Shown piece by piece: positions 6,696 to 14,708 of a stretch of DNA of 17,531 nucleotides. Made by a program: the position numbers and the translations under genes. The stretch comes from JADLEX01 sp964586775 (lineage in GTDB: Bacteria > Lernaellota > Lernaellaia > JACKCT01). Under the pieces are notes generated by a model that searched no databases, was not told where the DNA came from, and was given only the letters and a program-made list of their open reading frames with translations. The stretch is taken from assembly GCA_964586775.1 (NCBI GenBank), contig CAZPJD010000269.1, positions 1 to 17,531 of the forward strand, read 5' to 3'. Each line of letters opens with the position of its first letter. The stretch's first letter is position 1.

Positions 6696-6701
6696 TATAA
6701 A
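6696..6701 (+). promoter_or_regulatory. -10 box TATAAA upstream of the radical SAM gene
   Basis: TATAAA (5 of 6) preceded by gc lies about 50 bases before the ATG at 6753. The -35 region has only a T-rich stretch around 6677-6681. The box lies downstream of the in-frame ATG at 6687, so a transcript from here would use the ATG at 6753. Confidence 0.4.
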
Positions 6702-6752
6702 TCCAAGTTCTGCCCTGGCTTTTCGGGCGGATCGGAAGGCGACACGCGGACC

Positions 6753-8279
6753 ATGCGGCTGAAGATCGCGCTCATTTCGCTCTACGTGTTCGAGAACAAC
6801 GGCGTGCGCCTGCTCGCCGCGTGCCTGCGCCGGGCCGGGTTCGAGGTCCACGAGATCTATTTCAAAGACTATCTGCACCACCACTACGTGGGACCGACCG
6901 AGGTCGAGATCGAGCGGATGATCGGCGTGCTGCGCGAGCAGGGCATCGGTTTCGTCGGCATCTCGGTACGCGCGGGCGCATATCTGAAGGTCGGCATCCA
7001 GTTCTCGAATTTGATCCGCGAGCGGCTCGGCCTGCCGGTCGCGTTCGGCGGCGCGCACATCTCGTTCGACCGCGAGGTGGGCATCCACCACTGTGACTAC
7101 CTCGCGGTGGGCGAGGCCGAGGACTCGATCGTCGAACTCGCGACGGCCATCGAAACGGGCGGCGACGCGACGGCGATCCCCGGCATTTGGTCGAACATAG
7201 GTGGCGTCATTCGACGCAACGACGTCCGCGATCTCGCGCAGGACCTCGATCGTCTGCCGTTTCGCGACTACCACAGCCACGACTTCAAATGGGTCATCGA
7301 CGGCGACCGCTTCGACCGCGGCGATCCCGTCATCGGCGAGCGGATCTACCTGATGCTCTCGTCGCGCGGATGCGCGTTTTCGTGCAAGTTCTGCGACGTC
7401 AACATCCTGCGCAAGATTTACATGGGCAAGGGCATGTATTTTCGCGTGCGCTCGCCCCAAAACGTGATTGAGGAACTGCGTTACGCGCGCACGTGCTTCA
7501 AGGGTCTCACGCGCATTCGATTCGACGACGAGCTGTTTCCCTTCGATCGCGAGTGGACGCGCGAGTTCGCCCGTCTCTACAAAGCCGAATTCGATTGGCC
7601 CTTCGAGATCCTCACCGACCCGCGCGTGGTGGCGGACGAGAACATCGCCGAACTCAAAAACGCCGGCCTCGACCATGTGCTGATGGGCGTGCAGGCATCC
7701 GAAGACGTGAATCGCCGCCTCTTCGGGCGGCATCATTCCGACGAGCGCGTGATCGAGGTGAGCCGTATCCTGCGCCGCCATCGCGTGAAGGCGAGTTATC
7801 AGATCATCCTCGACATCCCGACCACCACCACGAAGGACCGCGAGGCCACGCTGGATCTGCTGCTGCGCATGGCGCGGCCCTTCGATCTTTATTCGTTCTC
7901 GCTTTCGCTGTGGCCGGGAACGGATTTGACCGAATCGCTGCTGGAGCAAAACATCGTCTCGCCCAGCGAGGTCGCCGGCGTTTGCGACAAGGTGCTCACG
8001 CAGTTTCGCGCCGACGACACCATGGCTCGCCCTGCCGAGGAGCGCCTGTTCATGGCGCTCTACCATCTCACAAGCAAGAGCTTCGTCCCCCGCTCGTGGA
8101 TCGCCTGGATGGGGCGTTCGCCCGCGCTGCGCCGCAATCCGGGCGTTGTGATGTGGCTTTCGGGTTTCACGAATTTCGTGAAACTGGGCCTGACCGCCCT
8201 CGAAATGCTGTGGCGGCGCGAGCTCACGTGGAACATGGTCCGGCGGTTTTTCAACCTGCGCGCGCCGGTCTCGATCTGA
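6753..8279 (+). CDS. Radical SAM protein with N-terminal cobalamin-binding-type domain
   Basis: A 508-residue enzyme of the B12-binding radical SAM superfamily. I chose the ATG at 6753, because the preceding 22 codons from 6687 show no domain and lie over a TATAAA box. Residues 1-130 form a Rossmann-like B12-binding domain (ISLYVFENNGVRLLAACLRR, GFVGISVRAGAY, VAFGGAHISF, AVGEAEDSIVEL); the DxHxxG cobalamin ligand motif is not seen, as in many relatives. The radical SAM core spans about 195-400 with SSRGCAFSCKFC, i.e. C207, C211 and C214 for the 4Fe-4S cluster. The last hundred residues hold hydrophobic stretches (VVMWLSGFTNFVKLGLTALEML) that may touch the membrane. Members methylate or rearrange lipids, cofactors, phosphonates or peptides; the substrate is not predictable here. 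The gene is followed by the vWA and glycosyltransferase genes on the same strand. Confidence 0.88.
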   Translation: MRLKIALISLYVFENNGVRLLAACLRRAGFEVHEIYFKDYLHHHYVGPTEVEIERMIGVLREQGIGFVGISVRAGAYLKVGIQFSNLIRERLGLPVAFGGAHISFDREVGIHHCDYLAVGEAEDSIVELATAIETGGDATAIPGIWSNIGGVIRRNDVRDLAQDLDRLPFRDYHSHDFKWVIDGDRFDRGDPVIGERIYLMLSSRGCAFSCKFCDVNILRKIYMGKGMYFRVRSPQNVIEELRYARTCFKGLTRIRFDDELFPFDREWTREFARLYKAEFDWPFEILTDPRVVADENIAELKNAGLDHVLMGVQASEDVNRRLFGRHHSDERVIEVSRILRRHRVKASYQIILDIPTTTTKDREATLDLLLRMARPFDLYSFSLSLWPGTDLTESLLEQNIVSPSEVAGVCDKVLTQFRADDTMARPAEERLFMALYHLTSKSFVPRSWIAWMGRSPALRRNPGVVMWLSGFTNFVKLGLTALEMLWRRELTWNMVRRFFNLRAPVSI

Positions 8280-8304
8280 AAGCCCGAATCGCCGAAATCA
8301 CGCA

Positions 8305-8333
8305 TTGATCTTGGCGCGCGGCGCTTCTAGACT
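8305..8333 (+). promoter_or_regulatory. Candidate leaderless promoter of the vWA/FHA-like gene
   Basis: TTGATC (8305-8310), 17-base spacer, TAGACT (8328-8333). Each box matches consensus at 4 of 6 positions. Six bases separate the -10 from the ATG at 8340, so the start codon coincides with the expected transcript 5' end. There is no Shine-Dalgarno. The -10 resembles the TAGACA in front of the GT51 gene. Confidence 0.45.
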
Positions 8334-8339
8334 TACGAA

Positions 8340-10421
8340 ATGATTCCCCGGCACTTCCGCGGACTTCCCCGTTGCGCGACCGGTTTGGCGATGTTGGCGC
8401 TCGCGTGGGCGTGCGTGATCGCCGTGCCATCGCCGGCGGCCGACCGCCCCGCCACCCGCTCGGTCTTCGTGTATATGGTCGATGTCACGAACACGATGAC
8501 CGGGTGCGTGAAGTGTTACATGGGTCGTCGCACCGATGACATGCTGCCCGCCACATTCGAGCACATCGTCGGGGAGCTGCGCCTCGCCAATAAACCGCTC
8601 GACGTTTACGTGGTGCCGTTCTCGCGCGGCGTGGTCGATTTCGACGGCGACGGTCCCTTCGAACCCTGGCGAAAATTCGAAATCGGCAACGACGTCGACG
8701 TCGATGCGCTCGCCGAGTACCTCGAACCGAAGAAGGGCAAAACGGTCGCGCCGGGCGCGGAACCGCCGATCTCGAAGCTGCTGCCGACTTACGGTCCCTC
8801 GCGCGGCGATCAGTCGCCGTGGCCGGGCTTTCACGAGGCGTCGCTCGCGCACGACTATCTGACCCCGGCGCTCTACGACGCCACGGTCGAGGGACTCAAT
8901 CATCTGCGTGGTCTGGTACCCCGCGACCGCGAGCAGCGCATTGCGTACGCACGCACGCACCAGCATAAACTGGTGGTGTTTTCCGACGGAAAAAACGCGG
9001 TGAAGTCGGCCAGCTATCCGCACATCGTGCAGGGCGCCGAGTTGCACCGCGACGAGATGGACGGCCGATTCTGGCTGACGCGCGTCTATATGGAAGGCAA
9101 GACGCCCGACGAGACCGTCGACGCCGAGCTCTTCGAGGAACGGCGGATCGCGCAGTCGGCGCGCGGCGTGTACCGGATCAAAGACAAGGCGCTCCCGCCC
9201 CCGACCGAGATGGTGCGTCTTGCGGCGGACAGTCTCGTATACGCCGAGGGGCTGCGCGACCCGAGCCGGTACGTCGGTGGAACGCTCGTCTTCAACTCGG
9301 GCATCGTCATCAAGGCGGGCTCTCCGCCGTCGCTGTCGGCGGCCGTCGAAGAATCGCCTGTCACTCAGGCTCCGGCGGGCGCGGGCATGGCTGTCGAAAA
9401 CCCGACAACGCAGACCCCGTCCTCCGCGGCGAACGACATCACGTTTCGTCTGAACGGCGCGACAGAACTGCTTGAGTCGGGGCTCGAAACACTGACCGCA
9501 AAGGTCCGGTTGACGCTGCCTAACGAAACGACCGGACGCGCGTCGCTGTTTTTGGAGAGCGGCGCGCCCGAGATCTACGCGTATCTCGACGCCGACCTCT
9601 CGCCGCCGACCAGCCGCGTGAAGGTCGACGTCACGCCGCCGGGTGAGGTGATCGCGCAGTCGGACGGCCCGACCTGGGATCTGGGCGGATACACGCAGGG
9701 GGACATCACATCCGGGCGCGTGAGTGCCGGGCGCATTGGATTCAAGTCGGACTCGTTCATCCCCGCGGGGCCCATCTTCACGATCGAATATGACGAGTCG
9801 TTTCTCGAGATTCTCACGAACGGCGCCGTCGTCGCGTCGGGGTCCGAGATCGGCCTCGACGAGCTGGAAGTTCGATTGCGACCGGGATTCGGCAAGGGTC
9901 CGCAACGCGCGATGGTCGAGCTACGCTCCTCGAAGTCGCATGTCGTTTTCGAGGGCGATCAGTCGGCGTGGAAGGGCACGTTCGCTTTCTCGGTGAAGAG
10001 CGATTGGCCGTACGTCGCGGGTATCGGTGTCATCGTCGCCATCATCCTCGCGGGCGTGATCGTCGTGCTGCGCCGGACTGTGCTGCGTCCGCCGCGCATC
10101 GCCGACGTCGGCGGCAAGCTCAATGTCGCCGCCGCGCCCGAGGGCGCGAACCGCGACGAGATCAGCCTGGCGGCAATGACGGCCTCGTCGTGGACGGCGG
10201 GACGCAATCCCCATAGCGCCTACGTGCTCGAGGGTGAGTTCATCCCCGACGCGGCGTTCGAGATCCGTGTGCTGCGCAACGAGGGGCGCCTGCGCGTGCG
10301 AAAAGCCGATCCCGAGGTCGAGAACGTGCTGCTCAACGGGGTCGAGATGGCCGAGTCGTTCCTCAAGGACGGCGACGTGATCGCGGTGCAGGGTTACGAG
10401 TTCGTGTACCGGCGCGGCTGA
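8340..10421 (+). CDS. Membrane protein with extracytoplasmic vWA-like domain and C-terminal FHA-like domain
   Basis: A 693-residue protein of unknown function. A signal peptide (about 1-34) is followed by a vWA-like domain (about 40-300): strand VFVYMVDVTNTM gives a DxTxT version of the MIDAS metal site (D48, T50, T52), and KLVVFSDGKN (about 210-219) matches the later core strand. A CxxC pair (C56, C59) follows the MIDAS directly. Beta-rich sequence (about 365-550) leads to one membrane segment at about 557-578, then RR. The C-terminal part (about 600-693) would be cytoplasmic and ends RLRVRKADPEVENVLLNGVE / LKDGDVIAVQGYEFVYRR, the closing strands of an FHA-like fold; the usual phosphothreonine-binding residues are not clear. 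The layout suggests a receptor linking an outside ligand to an inside partner (inference). The ATG at 8340 coincides with a promoter start. The glycosyltransferase gene follows after 32 bases. Confidence 0.7.
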   Translation: MIPRHFRGLPRCATGLAMLALAWACVIAVPSPAADRPATRSVFVYMVDVTNTMTGCVKCYMGRRTDDMLPATFEHIVGELRLANKPLDVYVVPFSRGVVDFDGDGPFEPWRKFEIGNDVDVDALAEYLEPKKGKTVAPGAEPPISKLLPTYGPSRGDQSPWPGFHEASLAHDYLTPALYDATVEGLNHLRGLVPRDREQRIAYARTHQHKLVVFSDGKNAVKSASYPHIVQGAELHRDEMDGRFWLTRVYMEGKTPDETVDAELFEERRIAQSARGVYRIKDKALPPPTEMVRLAADSLVYAEGLRDPSRYVGGTLVFNSGIVIKAGSPPSLSAAVEESPVTQAPAGAGMAVENPTTQTPSSAANDITFRLNGATELLESGLETLTAKVRLTLPNETTGRASLFLESGAPEIYAYLDADLSPPTSRVKVDVTPPGEVIAQSDGPTWDLGGYTQGDITSGRVSAGRIGFKSDSFIPAGPIFTIEYDESFLEILTNGAVVASGSEIGLDELEVRLRPGFGKGPQRAMVELRSSKSHVVFEGDQSAWKGTFAFSVKSDWPYVAGIGVIVAIILAGVIVVLRRTVLRPPRIADVGGKLNVAAAPEGANRDEISLAAMTASSWTAGRNPHSAYVLEGEFIPDAAFEIRVLRNEGRLRVRKADPEVENVLLNGVEMAESFLKDGDVIAVQGYEFVYRRG

Positions 10422-10453
10422 TCGCGCCCGGCACATACCGGAAACGCCATCTC

Positions 10454-12190
10454 GTGAATACCTCATCCGACGCCGCGCGTATCTTTCTCGCCGCCTTCGC
10501 GGTGCTCGTCGCCGCGTGGATCGCCCTGCCGATCACGGGCCCCGTTGACGACGCCTACATCACCATGACTTACAGCCGCAACCTCGCCTCCGGCGCGGGC
10601 ATCGTCTTCAATCCCGGAGAGGTTGTCGAGGGATGCACGGCCTTCGGCCAGATGGTCCTGCTCGCGCCGTTCGCGCTCCTCGGCGTTGGGCGACTCGATC
10701 TGGTCGCCGTGCCGCTCGGTCTTGCGGCGTGGGCGGGCGTTTTCGCGGTCCTTTTGCCGCTCTATCGCCGCGAACGCGACGCGGTTTTCGGCGGACGGAC
10801 GGCGTCGGTCGATGTCGCCGGCGCGCTGTTCGTGCTGCTCACGCCCGCGAGTCTGGTGTGGTCGTCGTCGGCGATGGAAACGCCGATCGTCGCACTGCTC
10901 TACGCGGTCGGTCTCGTGTTGCACCTGCGCGAGATCGAACGCGGCGAATGGCCGATCGCGAGCGCCCTTGTCACCGTGGGTGCGGGGCTCATGCGTCCCG
11001 ACGCGATTTTGCTCGCGGTGCCGCTCTTTTTGTCGTGGGCGCTTCCGTGGCCCGCGCGCCGCGACCGGCTCGCCCGCGCGGCGGTTTTCGCGGTCATCGT
11101 GATCGGTCTGTTCGGCGCGTACTGGCTATGGCGCTGGCGCTACTTCGGCTACTTCATGCCCAACACCTTCGCGGCCAAGGTCGGATCGACCAGTTGGGAA
11201 CTCGCGAAAAAGGGCGTGCAATACTGGCTCTCGGCGGTCATCTCGCTGGTGTTCCCCGCCGCGTGCGCGTGGCGATGGCTCAAGATGCCGCACGCCGAGC
11301 GCCTCGCCCTGCCGCGCTGGTGGCACGTGGCGATGGGCATCACGCTCACGCAGACCGCGTACGTGATCGCCGTGGGCGGCGATTTCTTTCCCTTCCACCG
11401 CTTTTTTGTGCCCGTGCTTGCCCCGGCGGCGCTGGCGGCGTGGCGCGTGGTGCGTCCGTGGTGGGACACGCGCGCGATTGCGAAGGGGCGCGAAGCGGAA
11501 TCCCGGCCCAACCTGCGTGTCGCGGCCGGGCTGTTTCTCGTGTGGTGGACGTGGTCGGGGGTGTCGCTTTTCCTCGACGTCTACAAGGCGGACCGGCTCG
11601 TCAAATGGACGCGCGATTGGGGCATCGTCGGCCGGACGCTCGCGCAATCGACGCCGGAGGGCTCGACCATCGCCACGCTGCCCATCGGGGCGCTGGGGTA
11701 CCACGCGCACAGGCGCATTCTCGACATGGTGGGTCTCGTCGATCTGCACATCGGGCGCAAAGAGATCGCCACCGGCCAGCGGCGGCAGGGCCACGAGAAG
11801 TTCGACACGCGTTACGTGCTCGATCAGTCGCCCGACGTGATTCTCACGTGGCCCGAACGCTACGAGGGTGAGGGGCCCAAGCCGCGCGAGTGGCAGTTCG
11901 CGCACACCGTCGCGTGGGCGCAACGCGATCTATACATCGCCGACGACACGCTGCGCCTCTATGTGCCGGTTCGATTCGACGCCCGGGGCCAGACCGTTTA
12001 TGGTCTGCTGCGTCGCGATCTCGTCGGAACTGACGCGTGGCGAGCATTCGCGCCCCTGCCCCAAGACATCGTCGAGACGCACTTTTCGCCGAACGCGATA
12101 CGCTATATCGATCGGCCGAGTCGCAAAGAGCTGATGGGCGAAGACGATCCCGCGAAGAATCCCACGCCCAAAAAGTCGAAGCCGAAATGA
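10454..12190 (+). CDS. Multi-pass GT-C membrane glycosyltransferase (AftB / GT39-like type)
   Basis: A 578-residue integral membrane protein, roughly ten hydrophobic segments in residues 8-385, then a soluble C-terminal part. It resembles polyprenyl-phosphate-sugar-dependent glycosyltransferases. The first loop carries VDDAYITMTYSRNLASGAG (Asp32-Asp33, expected catalytic or metal-binding), followed by VFNPGEVVEG. Later come METPIVALLY, LMRPDAILL and YFMPNTFAAKVGS (about 234-246), all shared with the DDAFI-type family that includes mycobacterial AftB. In the C-terminal part, DMVGLVDLHIGR and GHEKFDTRYVL also recur in that family. It would transfer a sugar on the periplasmic face; acceptor and sugar are unknown. 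The GTG at 10454 has no clear ribosome site. It lies 32 bases after the vWA gene and is probably co-transcribed. The tail is Lys/Pro-rich (TPKKSKPK). Confidence 0.85.
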   Translation: MNTSSDAARIFLAAFAVLVAAWIALPITGPVDDAYITMTYSRNLASGAGIVFNPGEVVEGCTAFGQMVLLAPFALLGVGRLDLVAVPLGLAAWAGVFAVLLPLYRRERDAVFGGRTASVDVAGALFVLLTPASLVWSSSAMETPIVALLYAVGLVLHLREIERGEWPIASALVTVGAGLMRPDAILLAVPLFLSWALPWPARRDRLARAAVFAVIVIGLFGAYWLWRWRYFGYFMPNTFAAKVGSTSWELAKKGVQYWLSAVISLVFPAACAWRWLKMPHAERLALPRWWHVAMGITLTQTAYVIAVGGDFFPFHRFFVPVLAPAALAAWRVVRPWWDTRAIAKGREAESRPNLRVAAGLFLVWWTWSGVSLFLDVYKADRLVKWTRDWGIVGRTLAQSTPEGSTIATLPIGALGYHAHRRILDMVGLVDLHIGRKEIATGQRRQGHEKFDTRYVLDQSPDVILTWPERYEGEGPKPREWQFAHTVAWAQRDLYIADDTLRLYVPVRFDARGQTVYGLLRRDLVGTDAWRAFAPLPQDIVETHFSPNAIRYIDRPSRKELMGEDDPAKNPTPKKSKPK

Positions 12191-12192
12191 CG

Positions 12193-12218
12193 CGCGGCCC
12201 GGCGCGAACCGGGCCGCG
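12193..12218. terminator. Strong GC hairpin between convergent genes
   Basis: A perfect 10-bp stem (CGCGGCCCGG / CCGGGCCGCG) with a 6-base loop begins 3 bases after the TGA of the GT-C gene and 21 bases from the stop of the opposing lipoprotein gene. There is no T-tract on either side, so it is a terminator-like or transcript-protecting structure usable by both genes, not a classical intrinsic terminator. Confidence 0.55.
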
Positions 12219-12238
12219 GGCGTCGCTCGGAAATTCGA

Positions 12239-12871
12239 TCAGGTCGGACCGCCAGCCTTGACCAGAATCGTGAGCACGAGTGTGTTCGAGACCGGCTGAT
12301 CGGCCGCGTCGACGATCACGAGATCGCAGTTGGCATTGACGTCGGCCTGACCGGTGAAGCCAGGCGGGATCTGGTGATATGCGAACACGAGACTCCACGG
12401 GATGATACCAATGTCGTCCCCCGCCAGCGCGTCCAGCGGCATCGTGTTCGGCCAACTCTCCTGCGGGCGACAGTCGAGCCACAGGTCGGTGTCGGCGGGA
12501 ATCTCTCCCTCGTAGTTCACGTTGACCGAAACCGGCCAACCGTTGACGGAAAGCTCGTACTCCACTTCTTCCGTGTAGACCGGGTCGCAGATCGTCACGG
12601 CCTCGTCGCCGACGGGATCGCAGCCTTCGGACGTGTCGTCGTCCGCCGCGTCGTCATCGGTCGCGTCGTCGTCGAGGTCGTCGTCGGCCAAGTCGTCGTC
12701 GGCCAGATCGTCGTCGTCATCGTCGGCGCCGCCGTCGTCGTCCCCGCCGTCGTCGTCGTCGTCGGCGGTTTCCTCTTCGTCATCGTCGTCATCGCCGCCG
12801 CAGGCGACCATGCCCGCCGCCGTCAGGGAACCGATCGCCAAAATCAGCACGGCAAAAAGCCACGCACGCAT
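12239..12871 (-). CDS. Lipoprotein with long Asp-rich linker and beta-type C-terminal domain
   Basis: A 210-residue predicted lipoprotein of unknown function. The ATG at 12871 is fixed by GGAGG eight bases upstream and by a fine lipoprotein signal: MRAWLFAVLILAIGSLTAAG, then lipobox MVAC. The lipidated Cys is followed by GGDDDDDEEE and then about 50 residues of nearly pure Asp with Gly, Ala, Leu or Thr between (DDDLADDDLADDDLDDD). The linker would hold the C-terminal domain away from the membrane. That domain (about residues 85-210) is rich in short alternating strands (YELSVNGWPVSVNVNYEGEI, NTLVLTILVKAGG) and has four cysteines (GCDP, ICDP, DCRP, NCDL). It matches no family I know. The gene lies 87 bases after the esterase stop on the same strand but has its own promoter. 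Confidence 0.8.
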   Translation of the reverse strand: MRAWLFAVLILAIGSLTAAGMVACGGDDDDDEEETADDDDDGGDDDGGADDDDDDLADDDLADDDLDDDATDDDAADDDTSEGCDPVGDEAVTICDPVYTEEVEYELSVNGWPVSVNVNYEGEIPADTDLWLDCRPQESWPNTMPLDALAGDDIGIIPWSLVFAYHQIPPGFTGQADVNANCDLVIVDAADQPVSNTLVLTILVKAGGPT

Positions 12872-12914
12872 CGAAACACCCTCCTTGCCCGACCGTTCAA
12901 GCGGCGGGCGAACG

Positions 12915-12941
12915 ATCATAGCACAAACCCGGCTCGGTCAA
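12915..12941 (-). promoter_or_regulatory. Promoter of the Asp-rich lipoprotein, extended -10
   Basis: The minus strand reads TTGACC (12936-12941), 15 bases, then TATGAT (12915-12920, 5 of 6) preceded by TGc, an extended -10 that tolerates short spacing. Transcription would start near 12908, giving a leader of about 37 bases with the GGAGG site. The box also excludes the longer frame that starts at 12919. Confidence 0.55.
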
Positions 12942-12958
12942 ATCGCAGGCCCATCCGC

Positions 12959-14026
12959 TCAGCGCACCTTCGGGTGCGAGCGGAAAAAGTCCCACAGCAT
13001 TTGACTTGCGGCAAAGCTTTCCGTCTTGTCGCCGTCCTCGGGACAGTCGTTGTAGTAGATCGACTCGCCCTTGCCGGGCCACTGGTGGCCGCCGCCCGCC
13101 ACCGTGCACAGACCGAGGTCCACGCCCGCGGGGCAATCGGCGCGCAGCGTGCACTCGGTGTCGCTCGTGCTCTGCCACGGTTCCGGCGCCCCCATGCAGC
13201 CCAGGCGCTCGGCCCATGCGGACTGCGCGGTCGCGATCGACGGAAAATCGATCTGGAAAATCCCGCAGCCGAGCCCGCCGTTGTACGGGACGATCAGGTC
13301 GTCGGTGCCGTGGATTTGCAGCACGGATACCGGCGAAGACGGCGCGCAGTCGAGTTCGGTGTCGGTTCCCGCCACGAGCCCCACCGATGCGAGCCGGTCC
13401 GACATCTCGCACGCGAGACGCAGCGTGAAGATCCCGCCGTTCGACATCCCCGCCGCGTGCACACGGTCGTGGTCGACGCACAGTTGATCGTCGATCAGAT
13501 CCGTCAGATTTCGCACGAATTTCACGTCGTCGAGATCCACCTCCATCGCCGTACCGCAGCAATTGCCCGCGTTCCAGGCATGAATGCGTCCCTTGCCCTC
13601 GGGCCACACGACGATAAATCCCTCGCGCTCGGCGACGTCATTCATGAAACTCAACTTGTTTTGAATCTTGACCGGGTCCGAGACGACACCGTGGAACATC
13701 AGAACGAGCGGCATCGGCGTCCCGGGCCGGTACGATGTGGGCACGAAGACGCGAAATCCCCGCTTCCCGCCGGCTTCTTCGCCCGCGAGCATCGAGCCTT
13801 GAATCGACACGCCCGGCTCGTAGGGAGAGGCTTCCCGCCGACATCCCATCACCTCGCGATACGAGGGCGCACCTTCGTCGGGCGAGAGCGAAGCGGCGTC
13901 GACGCCTTGCGGCGACTCCGGAGAATCCTCGTCGCGCGAGCACGACACAAAGATCCCCATCGTCGCCACGACCACGAGGGCGACGCAAACCATATGCGGT
14001 CCGATGAAACGACGATGGTTCAACAT
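12959..14026 (-). CDS. Lipoprotein alpha/beta-hydrolase of the PHB-depolymerase / feruloyl-esterase type
   Basis: A 355-residue predicted surface or periplasmic esterase. The ATG at 14026 starts a lipoprotein signal (MLNHRRFIGPH, hydrophobic core, lipobox IFVSC followed by SRDEDS). An earlier GTG at 14077 adds 17 residues with no ribosome site. The hydrolase domain (about 90-350) shows PMPLVLMFHG (oxyanion loop), VDHDRVHAAGMSNGG with nucleophile Ser195, LQIHGTDDLIVPYNGG with the acid Asp242 or 243, and VAGGGHQWPG with His314. This arrangement and the GTDD/GGGHxWPG signatures are those of the LpqC/esterase-depolymerase family (extracellular polyesters, feruloylated sugars, small esters). Many cysteines suggest disulfides. 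It lies between the ankyrin gene and the Asp-rich lipoprotein gene. The natural substrate cannot be read from the sequence. Confidence 0.87.
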   Translation of the reverse strand: MLNHRRFIGPHMVCVALVVVATMGIFVSCSRDEDSPESPQGVDAASLSPDEGAPSYREVMGCRREASPYEPGVSIQGSMLAGEEAGGKRGFRVFVPTSYRPGTPMPLVLMFHGVVSDPVKIQNKLSFMNDVAEREGFIVVWPEGKGRIHAWNAGNCCGTAMEVDLDDVKFVRNLTDLIDDQLCVDHDRVHAAGMSNGGIFTLRLACEMSDRLASVGLVAGTDTELDCAPSSPVSVLQIHGTDDLIVPYNGGLGCGIFQIDFPSIATAQSAWAERLGCMGAPEPWQSTSDTECTLRADCPAGVDLGLCTVAGGGHQWPGKGESIYYNDCPEDGDKTESFAASQMLWDFFRSHPKVR

Positions 14027-14053
14027 ATTCCGGGGACGAAGTTTACCACAATT

Positions 14054-14073
14054 CGCGGGCGAGGGCGCCCGCG
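14054..14073. terminator. GC hairpin after the ankyrin gene
   Basis: A perfect 8-bp stem (CGCGGGCG / CGCCCGCG) with a 4-base loop lies 16 bases beyond the ankyrin stop at 14090 and before the esterase start. No T-tract follows, so terminator function is probable but not certain. It suggests that the kinase-ankyrin unit ends here and the esterase is transcribed separately. Confidence 0.5.
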
Positions 14074-14089
14074 CCACACATCGCGGGGT

Positions 14090-14692
14090 TCAGGCCTCAA
14101 TGGCCTTCGCGGTCTCGTCGTGCCCCTTGTCGCGAGCGAGCTGCGCCGCGGTCTTGCCGTCCGATGTGGATGCGTCGCGCGCCGCGCCCGCCTCGATCAG
14201 CACGCGCGCGTTCTCGGTGCGGCCCGCCGCGGCGGCGTAGTGCAAGGCCGTCCAGCCCGACGCGTTTTGCGCGTTCAGATCCGCACCCTTGCCCGCGAGC
14301 AATTTGAGCATCTCCACGTCCGCGCCGAACGCCGTCATCATGAGCGGTGTGCGTCCGTTCCAGTCGCGACCGTTGACGTCCGCGCCGGACGCGAGGTGAC
14401 GCGCCACGGCGTCGCGCTCGCCCGCGGCGCACGCGGCGTGCAGATCCTCGGCGCGGCGTCTCCGCTCGGCGGCAGCCATTTCGGCGGCGACCTGGGCTTC
14501 ACGCGCCCGGGCCTCTTCCAACTCCTCGCGGCGCAGCCGTTCGTTTTCCAGACGGCGCGCCTCGCGTTCTTTCTCCATCTTCGGCGCGCAGTCGGGGCAA
14601 ACCCACATCATGCCGAAGGCGACGAGCGGCACGCGCACGCGCACGCCGCAGTTCTGGCACTTGCTTCCGAGGATCGCGTCGAAAAGACCCAT
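14090..14692 (-). CDS. Zinc-finger, coiled-coil and ankyrin-repeat protein
   Basis: A 200-residue soluble, probably cytoplasmic protein. Residues 12-35 contain two CxxC pairs (KCQNCG and VCPDC: C12, C15, C32, C35), the pattern of a small zinc ribbon. Residues 36-83 are a highly charged Arg/Glu/Ala helix, likely coiled coil. Residues 81-200 form about three and a half ankyrin repeats (GADVNGRDWNGRTPLMMTA, GADLNAQNASGWTALHYAAA, then ARDASTSDGKTAAQLARDKG). Ankyrin repeats bind protein partners, so a scaffold role is likely; the partner is unknown. The ATG at 14692 is preceded by GGGAGAGG. The gene lies 16 bases after the PfkB kinase stop, so co-transcription is very likely. Confidence 0.87.
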   Translation of the reverse strand: MGLFDAILGSKCQNCGVRVRVPLVAFGMMWVCPDCAPKMEKEREARRLENERLRREELEEARAREAQVAAEMAAAERRRRAEDLHAACAAGERDAVARHLASGADVNGRDWNGRTPLMMTAFGADVEMLKLLAGKGADLNAQNASGWTALHYAAAAGRTENARVLIEAGAARDASTSDGKTAAQLARDKGHDETAKAIEA

Positions 14693-14708
14693 GCCCTCTC
14701 CCGGGGTA

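Noticed and set aside
5033..6700. Plus-strand open frame of 555 codons
   Set aside because: It crosses the start of GT51, the whole Cys-rich lipoprotein and hicBA. Those genes have signal peptides or family motifs on the minus strand.
6582..8066. Minus-strand open frame of 494 codons, and a similar one at 8298-9905
   Set aside because: They are complements of the radical SAM and vWA genes, with low-complexity Arg/Asp/His translations and no motif.
6753..8279. Biosynthetic gene cluster for a peptide natural product around the radical SAM gene
   Set aside because: No precursor peptide, protease, transporter or other tailoring gene is found beside it. The neighbours are a vWA protein and a glycosyltransferase.
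12625..12800. GTC/GAC-type repeated DNA here and at 281-390, looking like a microsatellite or short CRISPR-like repeat
   Set aside because: The repeats are in-frame codons for Asp-rich linkers of exported proteins. There are no uniform repeat-spacer units.
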